A stretch of DNA of 64,000 nt from Vibrio tapetis subsp. tapetis (GCF_900233005.1 NZ_LT960611.1:1860001-1924000); one strand, 5' to 3'; positions 19,154 through 27,962 are shown, numbered from the stretch's first letter. The notes: generated by a model from the letters alone, not told the origin. Translations and numbers: made by a program.

Positions 19154-19840
19154 TTAGGCATCAGTGATAGTGATATCAATTGAATCACTACCACATATCT
19201 TAAGAAAACTTCTCTTTTTATATTTAGATTTATCCGCAATTAAAATCACTTTATCGGATATATCTATTAGAGTTTGTTTTATTTGGTAATTGTATTCATT
19301 TGAATCCCATACCCCTGAATCATAATCGAAGCCTACACATGAAATGAAACTGATATCAATTGACATATTCGATAGCATATTTACAGCCAATGGCCCATAA
19401 AAACTGCTGTATTTTTCAGAGTAACTACCACCAGTACATATTATATGTACATTGTCTTTCCCCTCGAGCCCGATAACAATCTGTAAGGAGTTAGTAATTA
19501 CAGTACAGTTTATGTTAGGCATCTTTCGAGCTAAACACCAACTAGATGAACTAGCATCAAGCCCTATAACCATACCCTCTTCAATATGTTCTAATGCTCT
19601 CGTGACCAGCGACTCTTTCTCATCTAAATAGTTTTTAGAACGAGCTATAAAGGATTGCCCCTCATCTATATGCTGTACACTAACAGCACCTCCATGCACT
19701 TTTTTAAGAGAACCTTCTTTATCTAATTTTTTTAGATCACGGCGTATTGTTTCAACTGACACATCAAAAGCGATCGCTATTTCTTCAACAGTTGCACTTC
19801 GTTGACTATTTACTAATTCAACAATCTGTAGGCTTCTCAT
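19154..19840 (-). CDS. fucR: DeoR-family transcriptional regulator of the fucose operon
   Basis: A 228-residue DeoR-type regulator. N-terminal winged helix with the family pattern VEEIAIAFDVSVETIRRDLKKLDKEGSLKKVHGGAV (residues about 18-53), then a C-terminal sugar-phosphate-sensing domain (VIGLDASSSSWCLARKM, VITNSLQIVIGL, LIADKSKYKKRSF). In E. coli FucR is an activator responding to fuculose 1-phosphate. Here it is the first gene of the fuc transcript, so it is probably autoregulated. The coding sequence is AT-rich compared with the catabolic genes. Confidence 0.85.
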   Translation of the reverse strand: MRSLQIVELVNSQRSATVEEIAIAFDVSVETIRRDLKKLDKEGSLKKVHGGAVSVQHIDEGQSFIARSKNYLDEKESLVTRALEHIEEGMVIGLDASSSSWCLARKMPNINCTVITNSLQIVIGLEGKDNVHIICTGGSYSEKYSSFYGPLAVNMLSNMSIDISFISCVGFDYDSGVWDSNEYNYQIKQTLIDISDKVILIADKSKYKKRSFLKICGSDSIDITITDA

Positions 19841-19895
19841 ATTTATAACTCATTTTTGGCCTGTTTATAAAATACCAATACCCATGAGCTAAAAC

Positions 19896-19911
19896 CGTGA
19901 TCTAAAGCACA
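19896..19911. promoter_or_regulatory. CRP-like site upstream of fucR
   Basis: CGTGATCTAAAGCACA resembles TGTGAN6TCACA with two mismatches. It is 56 bp upstream of the fucR start, a normal activator position for a sugar operon. Inferred only. Confidence 0.4.
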
Positions 19912-20310
19912 CAGCGCCCGTATTTGACCATATTTAGATTGACAGTGTGATTAATCGACCACAAATGCCCGATATTTATTAAAACGGTCACAGCCGGACC
20001 ATCAATTAATATATAAGTGGTTGCATATCGGCTTTGTAATAAATAGTAACAGTTGGGAGTTTGAATCTCATAATCTGGTTTATACCATCGTAATTGAGTA
20101 TCAAATGAATAATTATATGCACTAAATTTAGTTATAAGTATGATAAAGGGGGATCGGAAGTTTGGATACTACCTTTAATTCAATCAGTGGTATTATCTAG
20201 AGCTTGGCTTAATATAAGGTTAAATATAGGAAGTGAAAAATAGGGTCAAACGCTCTGACATTGATATATAAAAAAAGTATATGATGTAGTTACTGTATTT
20301 CGTTACATAT
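19912..20310. other. AT-rich intergenic region between fucR and the HflX-like gene
   Basis: About 400 bp upstream of the fuc operon. No gene seen. It probably carries the fuc promoter and FucR operators, which I could not locate with confidence. Confidence 0.4.
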
Positions 20311-20490
20311 TTAAAATGCAGTTCTGTTATGACTATAGATTGGAGTGGCCACGTATGCCGATGGCTTAGTTGTATAAAGCATGACAGCGCCGACTTCCCT
20401 TTTAGGCTTAAACTCTGCATAAGCAAATTTAGGCTCAAAATACCAACCAACGCGTTCATACTTCTCTAAACCAAGCCAGCAGCCTAAAGG
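20311..20490 (-). other. Protein-like open frame after the HflX-like gene, possible remnant
   Basis: On the minus strand, codons from about 20490 to the TAA at 20311 read PLGCWLGLEKYERVGWYF, then EPKFAYAEFKPKREVGAVML and YTTKPSAYVATPIYS. The composition is protein-like, and it is in a different frame from the HflX-like gene, whose last bases it overlaps. No good start codon is present. It may be the tail of a decayed gene or chance; the family is not recognised. Confidence 0.3.
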
Positions 20491-21821
20491 TTCTGCATGC
20501 GCTTTTTGAGTCTTGCTAAATCAATAGCGCTAGAGCGTACCGTGAGTTTAATGTGCTCATAGTCGTACTCTTCCTTAGTTACACTCATGCTCGAACGAAT
20601 TTCGCCTATGATGCCATTTGCGGTATAAGGCACAATGATTTCTTCTTCGATCATGCCTTGCTGCGCTACGTTCACTATGTATTGGTGCAGCTTTTTGATA
20701 TCAAGAGGATCACGAGTAGAGGTCAGCATTGCATCAGGAAATTCGTCCAGCAATGCTTGTCGTTGTTCTTCACTCAAGCGATCTGACTTGTTCAGTACCA
20801 AGAGTTTTTCGCTGCCTTCTACGCCAACTTGCCCTAGCACCTCATGGACAACATCAAGTTGTGCACGGAATGACGGATCAGAGGCATCAACAACATACAG
20901 TAACAATGACGCATCGTGCGCTTCTGCTAACGTAGAATGAAACGAAGCAACTAAGTCGTGAGGAAGCTTTTTAATAAAGCCAACGGTATCTGAAACTAAG
21001 ATTCGCGGCTGAGTAATAGGCTGCAGTGCACGAACCGTGGTATCAAGAGTGGCAAACAGTTTGTCTTCACCGACCACTTCCGTTGCCGTCATGGCACGCA
21101 TCATTGAGGATTTACCCGCATTGGTATACCCAACCAAAGCAACACAAAACAGCTCTGATCTTTGTGTACGGCGATTCTTCAATTCACTCTGTACACTAAC
21201 CAATTCACGCTTTAGAGCGGCTAATTGGTCACGTACATTACGGCGATCGAGCTCTAGCGCGGTTTCACCTGCACCCTGCCCCATTTGGCGTTCTTTATCA
21301 CCACTTGCAGACTCACGCAATCGTGGAACTAAGTAATTGAGGCGAGCAATTTCAACTTGCAGGCGCGCCGTGCGAGTACGTGCATGGCGGCTAAATATTT
21401 CAATAATGATGCCGGTACGGTCAAAGACTTCTACGCCTAAATGACTTTCGACATTACGCAACTGAGATGGGCTTAAATCACAATCAAACACCACAACATC
21501 AGCAAGTGAAGAAGGTAAATCGTCTTCTGAAAGATCGGAAAAATCCGTTTCATCAAAAAACTCGTCGTATTCTTCCTCTTCTATAGAACCTTGATAACCC
21601 GTTAGGTGGGCGATTTCCGCCATCTTACCGACACCTAGGACATTAAGGTTTTGTGTTGAACTCTGCTTTTGAGACTGAGTTCCAACCACTTTAAACCCTA
21701 GGGTTGTCACTAAACGAGCAAGTTCAGCGAGAGACTCTTTCGCCTCATCACCTTTAAATTCCGGTGTGGTAACAGAAATAAGTAACGCGTTATTTAGGGA
21801 TGCTTTTGCTGTTAGTTTCAT
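20484..21821 (-). CDS. HflX-like ribosome-associated GTPase, divergent
   Basis: A 445-residue GTPase. G1 GYTNAGKSS at about 231-239, G3 DTVGFIKKLPHDLV, G4 NKSD. The N-terminal HflX domain is present but altered: an acidic insertion at residues about 80-105 (IEEEEYDEFFDETDFSDLSE) and GQGAGETALELDRR where typical HflX has GPGETQLE. It is not beside hfq/hflK, the usual place for vibrio hflX, so it is probably a second, HflX-like paralogue. HflX splits stalled or heat-damaged ribosomes; whether this one does is inference. Monocistronic by appearance. Confidence 0.82.
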   Translation of the reverse strand: MKLTAKASLNNALLISVTTPEFKGDEAKESLAELARLVTTLGFKVVGTQSQKQSSTQNLNVLGVGKMAEIAHLTGYQGSIEEEEYDEFFDETDFSDLSEDDLPSSLADVVVFDCDLSPSQLRNVESHLGVEVFDRTGIIIEIFSRHARTRTARLQVEIARLNYLVPRLRESASGDKERQMGQGAGETALELDRRNVRDQLAALKRELVSVQSELKNRRTQRSELFCVALVGYTNAGKSSMMRAMTATEVVGEDKLFATLDTTVRALQPITQPRILVSDTVGFIKKLPHDLVASFHSTLAEAHDASLLLYVVDASDPSFRAQLDVVHEVLGQVGVEGSEKLLVLNKSDRLSEEQRQALLDEFPDAMLTSTRDPLDIKKLHQYIVNVAQQGMIEEEIIVPYTANGIIGEIRSSMSVTKEEYDYEHIKLTVRSSAIDLARLKKRMQNL

Positions 21822-22035
21822 TATTTAATATGTTTATGCACCGAAGTGCTGACCTAGTATTGAGTCTAAAGTAGTGTGATCCTACGCTGTTATCGAACAG
21901 CTTTATAGAGCAACCTAAGACTAAATACAGATAATGTCATTATTGGCACTATAAATTAGCAATCCGAGAGCAAAATATCCGAATACGAACGCCATCACTG
22001 TTAGAATAACCACACCTAACTAAATGGGATTGCTC

Positions 22036-22596
22036 ATGGCAAACACCGAGCATCAAGAAAAGCTAGATAAACTAGACCGAATCAGCGTCTGCCTTTATCG
22101 TTCTGGGATTACTCTGTTTTCATTGGCTTTGTTATGCTACTCGCTCGTGGCATCAAATAAACTTGGCCTCAGTTCACTACCTGAATCTCTGCAATCGGCC
22201 AGTATCTTTGTCGTCTGTATTTCAAGTGCGCTGGCAGCCGCCAACTTACATGTGTATAACAAACACGTCAGAGCCGTTATTGTTTGGTCAGCGTGGCTTG
22301 GTTTACTGATCATGCTGTGTGGCATCCAAAGCAGCGTTTACTGGCTTGCTTTAGGTTTTATATTCGTTACTTTTTCAGGCATTGCCCTCAAAGAATCATT
22401 TTGCTTTAACGTCTATGGCCTCAAACTTGTGCCCATTTTACTGGCATTGAACACCTTATTTGTCATGCTTGAATATTGGCAAGGAGTGATGATTTGCTCT
22501 GCTATTGCAGGAACAATTATGCTGTACCTTTCTGTTCAAAAGTGGCGAATGCCCTTGCACTTTGATATTGGCAATAAAGCCAACTATGAAGTCTGA
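22036..22596 (+). CDS. DUF2301-type integral membrane protein
   Basis: Membrane protein of 186 residues from the ATG at 22036 (GGGA 7 bp upstream; another in-frame ATG at 22024 has a weaker site). Hydrophobic helices are spread over the whole length, for example SGITLFSLALLCYSLVAS, SASIFVVCISSALAAANL and VIVWSAWLGLLIMLCG. The motif ALKESFCFNVYGLKLVPILL near 120-140 is what led me to DUF2301. No catalytic residues seen, function unknown. It precedes a PPC-domain gene by 55 bp. Confidence 0.65.
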   Translation: MANTEHQEKLDKLDRISVCLYRSGITLFSLALLCYSLVASNKLGLSSLPESLQSASIFVVCISSALAAANLHVYNKHVRAVIVWSAWLGLLIMLCGIQSSVYWLALGFIFVTFSGIALKESFCFNVYGLKLVPILLALNTLFVMLEYWQGVMICSAIAGTIMLYLSVQKWRMPLHFDIGNKANYEV

Positions 22597-22607
22597 CCAA
22601 CTCGAAC

Positions 22608-22631
22608 TTAACCAATAACCAATAACCAATG
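22608..22631. repeat. Short tandem repeat, AACCAAT x3
   Basis: Three copies of a 7-bp unit (AACCAAT) in the gap between the membrane-protein gene and the PPC-domain gene. Probably a slippage product without function. Confidence 0.7.
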
Positions 22632-22651
22632 ACTGACAACGGAAACAACCT

Positions 22652-23071
22652 ATGCTAACGCCAATCGCGATAAGACTAACAAACGGCGCAGACCTTAAAG
22701 CATCGATTGCTAAGATAGTGACCGATGAAAATATCCAAGCTGGCAGTATCGCGTCTTGTGTGGGTTGTTTGTATTCAGTTAACTTGCGATTAGCTGGTGC
22801 AGAGAAAACCTTACAGCTTAATGAACCGCTAGAAATCATCTCGTTAATGGGCACGTTAACGCCTAATCATCAGCACATTCACATTTCAGTCGCTGACACG
22901 AAAGGTAGAGTTTTCGGAGGCCATTTACTGGAGGGCAGTTTGATCGATACCACAGGTGAGCTGGTCATCCATCACTACCCTACGCTAGCGTTCTCGCGCG
23001 AATTCGATGATGCAACTGGCTATACAGAATTGGTGATTGCCGATAAAAGCGCTTCTAAGCTCAATACCTAA
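22652..23071 (+). CDS. PPC/DUF296 domain-containing protein
   Basis: A 139-residue single-domain protein of the PPC (plants and prokaryotes conserved, DUF296) family. Pattern: AIRLTNGADLKASIAKIV, then IQAGSIASCVGCLYSVNLR, a central EIISLMGTL and the hallmark HIHISVADTKGRVFGGHLLEG with its metal-binding-type His cluster. In plants the domain follows AT-hooks; bacterial members stand alone and their role is unknown. The stop is at 23071, about 40 bp before the group II intron end. Confidence 0.88.
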   Translation: MLTPIAIRLTNGADLKASIAKIVTDENIQAGSIASCVGCLYSVNLRLAGAEKTLQLNEPLEIISLMGTLTPNHQHIHISVADTKGRVFGGHLLEGSLIDTTGELVIHHYPTLAFSREFDDATGYTELVIADKSASKLNT

Positions 23072-23108
23072 TTCTGGGATAGAGCCAAAGAACAAGAGGT
23101 TCAAAATC

Positions 23109-25130
23109 ATCGAGTAGGGTGAGGCGTCTCCGCCTCATCCCTCTCACAGAACCGTACGTACGGACCTCGTATACGGTTCATGCACATTTCCATTCAGCAT
23201 AATGGCTGAACACATATCCTGTCCTAACGTGTTCAAGATTCACTAATCCAAGGTCCCTAAACCATTGATTTGGCATCGAGTAACTGGCTAATGGACTCGC
23301 AGCATTTCTCCAACTATCCATACAGATATACCTGAATGACCCTTCGTAACCTAGCTGTCTTAGCCTGCGGTGGAGTCGGGTCGGTTTTTTCCATAATCGT
23401 AATTGGACGCTGCGAAGTCTTCGCCTTAACCACGCGGCCAGTTGTTTAATGACTTCTAACAATGGCTTACCGCCATTGCGTCTTGTCACTCGCTTCAACT
23501 TTCCTTTGAACGTCGACATTTTCTTTGGCTGAATACGGCTATAATGGCTACCGATTTCTATTCCAAGGAATTTCACACCTTCGCCGCTGTGCGCTATGTG
23601 TGATTTGGTTTCGTTCACCGTTAACTTGAGCTGTTTTTCCAGGACCTTCGTTGCCTGTACTTGCGCATTTTCTGCACCTTTACGGCTGCGACAGAAGATC
23701 AGTATGTCGTCGGCATAACGGACTATTCGATGTCCTCGCTTTCGCATCTCTTGATCAAACGCATCCAGATAGATGTTCGCTATCAGTGGGCTTATTACTC
23801 CACCTTGCGGACTACCTATCTCGGTATGCTGCCACTCTCCATCAACCATTACGCCACTTTTCAGGAACTGTTTGATGAGCTCCAGTACGCTACTGTCTGT
23901 GACTCGTTTCTTAATGCTTTTTAGAATAAGCTCATGATCGAGCTTATCGAAGCACTTCGATAAGTCCATATCTACGACGTGTTGCATTCCGTATCGACGG
24001 ATGAACATCGTCGCTTTGTTTATAGCATCGTGACAACTTCGATTCGGTCTATACCCAAAGCTGGATGGGTGAAACTGCTCTTCGAAGATTGGGGTTAATA
24101 GATCATTTAGAGCTTGTTGGACAACTCTATCCCGTACTGTTGGGATCCCAAGTAATCGCACCCCACCATCATCTTTCGGTATTTCTACCCGTCTGACGGG
24201 TTGAGGGGTGTATCGCTTGGTTTTGAGTTCCAGAAGAAGTTGATCTAGGTTATCACTCAGATTTTGGGCGTAGTCGCTTAGGCTCTGCCTATCTATTCCG
24301 GCCGCGCCTTTCGCTTTCCACACTTTTTTAAATCCTTTATAGAGTCGCTCTTTGTGGAGCAAGTGACCATATAAACTGTAGTAAACTCTCAACTTTTTCC
24401 TTTAGATTGTGTGCCGTGTGGGGACAAATGCTCTCTCACAGTGTTGGTGTATTTCACTCCACTCTCTAGCCTTCTAGCTCAATGGCAATTTACTAGAGTG
24501 AGTCAGAGTTACTCCCTTGTACGGTTTCTCGCTTCAGTGCTTTGCTTTCACAAAGACCGAGACGGAATACCTCGATAGCTAATCAACTTGTATACCACTG
24601 AAAAAAAAACATCTGCTCATCACAGACTTAAAATGTACTTCATCCCTTCGCAACACCAGATTGCTTTTGGCAAAATGTTGTCCCATCAGACGTGTTACTG
24701 ATGGTCAGCTCAGTTTTATCCTCCACACCATTACTGGGCTTCACCGGCCGAGCTTTACTCACTACTACGGATTCATCTGCCACCTCGCACCAACATAGAT
24801 CTTGGCTCTCGCCTTGAGTTTATGCTTCCGACGTTTGCTCGGATGTGATGTCAGGCTTCCCCAGTTACTGCACTGGCTCCCTGTTAACAATGCCACCCTC
24901 AAGCACAATCTAGGTCTGATTGAGTATCGGGCTTCACGCTATTTTGCACGCTTACCCACCTAAATTGCCGAATCAGGTTCACTTTCGTTGTGTACTGTTA
25001 ACTTCCTATCGCTTCCTTCAAACCCTGCCGTTGGCCAGCAACGCCCTTGCGATTCGGATTATCTTCCCCTCAATCAGGGTGATTTAGGCTTCTTTCAGCC
25101 TAATGGGTTTGCCAGCTTCGCTGGGCAAAC
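23109..25130 (-). mobile_element. Group II intron, class C-like, with maturase
   Basis: A retroelement of about 2.0 kb on the minus strand. The 5' end is placed at 25130, where GTTTGCCCAGCGAAGC follows a terminator T-run. Domain I-type structure follows, including the hairpin TTAGGCTGAAAGAAGCCTAA. The 3' end is placed near 23109. Domain V is the hairpin 23149-23179 (GAACCGTA ... TACGGTTC), starting at the maturase stop. Domain VI is at about 23113-23143 (GATGAGGCG GAGA CGCCTCA), with a bulged A seven bases before a final AT. Insertion directly behind a rho-independent terminator and a maturase without an endonuclease domain both fit class C. Exact ends are estimated; GTTTG departs from the usual GTGYG. 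Confidence 0.82.
23178..24392 (-). CDS. ltrA: Group II intron reverse transcriptase/maturase
   Basis: 404-residue intron-encoded protein. Reverse transcriptase blocks are in order: RRVEIPKDDGGVRLLGIPTVRDRVVQQAL (RT2), FHPSSFGYRPNRSCHDAI (RT3), VVDMDLSKCFDKLDH (RT3-4), GSPQGGVISPLIANIYLD (RT4) and the catalytic RYADDILIF at about 225-233 (RT5). A maturase X/thumb domain follows (KPLLEVIKQLAAWLRRRLRSVQLRLWKKP). The protein ends shortly after, with no HNH endonuclease motif. It supports splicing and retromobility of the intron containing it. The stop codon is part of the domain V sequence. Confidence 0.95.
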   Translation of the reverse strand: MRVYYSLYGHLLHKERLYKGFKKVWKAKGAAGIDRQSLSDYAQNLSDNLDQLLLELKTKRYTPQPVRRVEIPKDDGGVRLLGIPTVRDRVVQQALNDLLTPIFEEQFHPSSFGYRPNRSCHDAINKATMFIRRYGMQHVVDMDLSKCFDKLDHELILKSIKKRVTDSSVLELIKQFLKSGVMVDGEWQHTEIGSPQGGVISPLIANIYLDAFDQEMRKRGHRIVRYADDILIFCRSRKGAENAQVQATKVLEKQLKLTVNETKSHIAHSGEGVKFLGIEIGSHYSRIQPKKMSTFKGKLKRVTRRNGGKPLLEVIKQLAAWLRRRLRSVQLRLWKKPTRLHRRLRQLGYEGSFRYICMDSWRNAASPLASYSMPNQWFRDLGLVNLEHVRTGYVFSHYAEWKCA

Positions 25131-25166
25131 AAAAAACGCCCGTAATTCACATTACGAGCGTTTTTC
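25131..25166. terminator. Rho-independent terminator of the TonB2 operon
   Basis: On the minus strand AACGCTCGTAAT and ATTACGGGCGTT form a 12-bp stem followed by TTTTTT, 25 bp after the stop of the TPR gene. The plus strand also ends in a T-run, so it could work both ways. The group II intron begins immediately after it. Confidence 0.85.
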
Positions 25167-25190
25167 GTTAATGTCATTTAAGCGGAAACT

Positions 25191-26390
25191 CTATCTCGCG
25201 GTTAGGTGGCCGATACCCTGATCGGTATCTTCCATTGTGCGTAGTTGAGACAAGTACTGAATCCAGCCTTTGCTTTCATTACTGGCTTTAAGTGCATGAG
25301 CGCGCTTTGCATGAATGAGAGCTTGTTCCACTTCTTCTAGCTTGTAGTAGGCTCTTACTCTTGCCAATTCAACCGGGTGTTTTTTCCCTGAGACTTTTTC
25401 CAGCTCAACCAGCGCTTGTCGGTACTGGCCTTCTTGCAATAACAATTGTGCCAAAGACCAACGGTATTTGTTGTTCGATTTCGCCGCCAACGCCCAATAT
25501 TGTGTCGCTGTTTGCCACTCTTTCGCTATTTGCCAATAATTGGCTTGGTCTGCGAGTAACTTAGCGTCTGTTTTAGCAGAATCTACTTGCGCTAAAACTA
25601 ATGCCGCTTGCTCCGGAACACCTTGTTGAGCAAAAAGCTGCGCCATGGTTCGTAAGTCTTGATCAGGTAGCTTTATCCCTTGTCTTTTCGCTAATGAAAG
25701 GGTTGCTAGCGACTGCTTATATTGTTTTAACTGAAGCTGAATGCCTGCTGTTTGTTGCCACCACGCCAGTTTATTTGGCTGTAAAGTAATGAGCCTTTGC
25801 AACGTCGGCAACGCCGATTTCCACTGCTTAAGTTGCATCTGAGCGCCAAGCTTAATCGTCAGGGGTTGTACGTCATCTTGCTTTTGCACACGTTCATAAG
25901 ACTTCATCGCCGTAAGCACTTTGCTCCATTGTTCTAGACTATAATGAGCCTGCACAATTCGAAGCCATAGCTGTAATTCTGGTTCTGATTCTGGTCGTGT
26001 TTTTACAAGCTGATAATAGTGCGGTAAGGCTTGTTTGAACGACTCGGTAGATAACAAAATATCGGCCAACATTTTTTGCGTGACCCAAGCTTGCGAGTCT
26101 TGCAGTTTTCCGCTTTCAACCGCAGCCTTGAGTTGCTTAACCGCTTGGTTGGTCTCACCATTTTGCCAGTAAAATACACCAAGCATGCGTTGTACAAATG
26201 CTTTATCGTACTCTTTAGTAGGCTCAAGCTGTGCCAAAATATCAATGGCTTGCTGAATTTTGTCCTCTTGCTGAAGCTCGTGAGCTTGCTGGACTTTATT
26301 CGCATTATAGCGAGTTAGTTGCTGTGCCATACTCACGCTAGAAAACGACACACAGCCCGCAATTAGTACGGCAAATATACTCTTCATCAT
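25191..26390 (-). CDS. TPR-repeat protein of the TonB2 system
   Basis: A 399-residue exported protein from the ATG at 26390, which overlaps the tonB2 stop (ATGA). Signal peptide ending SSVSMAQQ at about residue 23. The rest is helical tetratricopeptide repeats (for example VQQAHELQQEDKIQQAIDIL, ALPHYYQLVKTRPESEPELQ, AAKSNNKYRWSLAQLLLQEG). The equivalent gene closes the V. cholerae ttpC-exbB2-exbD2-tonB2 operon (VC1543-type). It probably sits in the periplasm, supporting contact between TonB2 and the outer membrane, a role inferred from position. Confidence 0.85.
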   Translation of the reverse strand: MMKSIFAVLIAGCVSFSSVSMAQQLTRYNANKVQQAHELQQEDKIQQAIDILAQLEPTKEYDKAFVQRMLGVFYWQNGETNQAVKQLKAAVESGKLQDSQAWVTQKMLADILLSTESFKQALPHYYQLVKTRPESEPELQLWLRIVQAHYSLEQWSKVLTAMKSYERVQKQDDVQPLTIKLGAQMQLKQWKSALPTLQRLITLQPNKLAWWQQTAGIQLQLKQYKQSLATLSLAKRQGIKLPDQDLRTMAQLFAQQGVPEQAALVLAQVDSAKTDAKLLADQANYWQIAKEWQTATQYWALAAKSNNKYRWSLAQLLLQEGQYRQALVELEKVSGKKHPVELARVRAYYKLEEVEQALIHAKRAHALKASNESKGWIQYLSQLRTMEDTDQGIGHLTAR

Positions 26391-27004
26391 TGGCTTATTT
26401 TGAACTCCAATTTCACGGTTTGTCCAATTTGAGCGATCGCTCGACCATCCACGACTTTCGGTTGATATTTCCATTTTTTCAGAGCGCGCTTCGCCTCTCT
26501 TTCAAACAGACGTCTTGGCTTTGCTTCTACTACCGTAATATCGGTTGGCCTGCCTGTTTTATCAATGGTAAATGACATCAACACATACCCTTCGGCACCC
26601 TTCTTCAACGCTCTTGCTGGGTAGCGAGGCTCAACACGATACAAAGGCATCGCTTGTTGATTTGAGCCAAAATCTGAGAACTGAGGCAAATTAATAGCAA
26701 GCCCTTGGTTCACTCCTTGCAAAGACAAATCCGGCATCGCAGGCATCGGTGGCGTCGCCGTTTGTGCGACGTTGGTTTTTAGCGTGGTTGCCGCTGGAGG
26801 CTGCGGAGTCTTCGGTTTTTCAGGAACACTTCGTTGCCTTCTTTGCGCTTCACGCTCTTCTTCTACCATCACGACATCAAATGCAAGGGGAGACTCGTTA
26901 TCTGCCGCTCGCTGATGACCGTTATCAACCATCCATGCCATGAAGGTAAACAAACTCAATGCAATTGCCGCAGCGAAAGGCAGCGCGATGAATAGTCGCA
27001 GCAT
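26387..27004 (-). CDS. tonB2: TonB2 energy-transducing protein
   Basis: A 205-residue TonB that couples the proton motive force to TonB-dependent receptors. One N-terminal helix (ALPFAAAIALSLFTFMAWMV), a short Pro-containing linker (PEKPKTPQPPAATTL, shorter than in TonB1), then the TonB C-terminal domain with YRVEPRYPARALKKGAEGYV, FTIDKTGRPTDITVVEAKP and RALKKWKYQPKVVDG. Length and sequence fit the vibrio TonB2 type. The start overlaps the exbD stop and the stop overlaps the TPR start. Confidence 0.93.
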   Translation of the reverse strand: MLRLFIALPFAAAIALSLFTFMAWMVDNGHQRAADNESPLAFDVVMVEEEREAQRRQRSVPEKPKTPQPPAATTLKTNVAQTATPPMPAMPDLSLQGVNQGLAINLPQFSDFGSNQQAMPLYRVEPRYPARALKKGAEGYVLMSFTIDKTGRPTDITVVEAKPRRLFEREAKRALKKWKYQPKVVDGRAIAQIGQTVKLEFKISQ

Positions 27005-27411
27005 TAGCCTTTCTCCGCCGCCAACGCGATGCGTTTCACACCAGCGCCTTTAGCCCCATCCATCACTTTAACGACCGTGCCGTTATAAGCATGCTCATCG
27101 GCTTGAATAACCAAAGAAGCATCGGGTTGCTCTAATAGTAAGTGCTCTAGCGTTGCCTGTACTCGCTCAACATCAACGACTCGTTTATCAATGTAAATTT
27201 CATTGCTAGAAGTGATGGCAATAAAAATACCGGCGTCTTTTTGGCTAACAACATTACTCGCTTGAGGTCGGTTAACTTCAACACCTGACTCGCGTACAAA
27301 CGAACTGGTTACAATGAAAAAGATCAACATGATAAAAACGATATCCAGCATCGAAGTCATGTCAATTTGTGCTTCTTCTTTAGCAGAAGATGGGCGATTT
27401 AGTCTCATCAT
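27004..27411 (-). CDS. exbD2: ExbD2 biopolymer transport protein
   Basis: 135-residue inner-membrane motor subunit. N-terminal cytoplasmic tail, then one helix IDMTSMLDIVFIMLIFFIVTSSFV with the conserved proton-path Asp in MLDIVFI. The periplasmic domain ends in DGAKGAGVKRIALAAE. It overlaps exbB2 by 4 bp and tonB2 by one base. Confidence 0.94.
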   Translation of the reverse strand: MMRLNRPSSAKEEAQIDMTSMLDIVFIMLIFFIVTSSFVRESGVEVNRPQASNVVSQKDAGIFIAITSSNEIYIDKRVVDVERVQATLEHLLLEQPDASLVIQADEHAYNGTVVKVMDGAKGAGVKRIALAAEKG

Positions 27412-27962
27412 CGGCTCCTTAACTGTTTTTCTAATTTAATTTCACGCCATTTACAGGCTTTTGATAACCGAGCGTGAGCAAACATTCCCGCAAGTGCTGC
27501 CACCATGCCGGCCATGGTCGGCAAGGTCGCAAGGGATATACCAGCAGCCATTAAGCGAGGCTGGCTGCTACCCAAGGTCGCCATTACATCAAATACTGAA
27601 ATCATGCCTGTCACTGTGCCAAGTAACCCCAACATTGGGCAAATGGCTACCAGCACTTTGATCAAATTTAAGTTTTGGTTTAGGGCGATATGAGCTTCAC
27701 TTAACCAACCCTTACGAATAGACATCGCGTACCAAGAGCTTTTATCGTCACGTACGTTCCAAGACGTAATCCATGTCGATTTTTGTTTTGGAAAGCTCAC
27801 CGTCAAAAACAACACTCGCTCGACGATTAACAACCAGCACACGCCAACCACACCTGATAGCCACCACAAGATTGGCCCACCTTGATCCATAAAATGGCTT
27901 AGGGAGTCCAACCATGTGGCTACCAGCTCTGATGAGGTCAAGTTTGACAACATCCAATCCAT
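27408..27962 (-). CDS. exbB2: ExbB2 biopolymer transport protein (MotA/TolQ/ExbB family)
   Basis: 184-residue proton-channel subunit of the TonB2 motor. Helices near 35-55 (WWLSGVVGVCWLLIVERVLFL), 108-128 and 148-165, with the family motif LIKVLVAICPMLGLLGTVTGMISVFDVMA and the conserved Thr/Ala channel segment. Short form compared with TtpC. The start overlaps the TtpC stop by one base. Confidence 0.93.
   Translation of the reverse strand: MDWMLSNLTSSELVATWLDSLSHFMDQGGPILWWLSGVVGVCWLLIVERVLFLTVSFPKQKSTWITSWNVRDDKSSWYAMSIRKGWLSEAHIALNQNLNLIKVLVAICPMLGLLGTVTGMISVFDVMATLGSSQPRLMAAGISLATLPTMAGMVAALAGMFAHARLSKACKWREIKLEKQLRSR

Noticed and set aside
20220..20459. 79-codon minus-strand ORF starting MNALVGILSLN
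   Set aside because: No ribosome site and poor protein character; a different frame of the same stretch looks more protein-like and is reported as a possible remnant.
22608..22631. CRISPR-like or regulatory repeat
   Set aside because: Three copies of a 7-bp unit without spacers; a simple slippage repeat.
24988..25221. 77-codon plus-strand ORF starting MCTVNFLSLP
   Set aside because: It is antisense to the 5' structural part of the group II intron and runs through the terminator into the TPR gene; no coding features.
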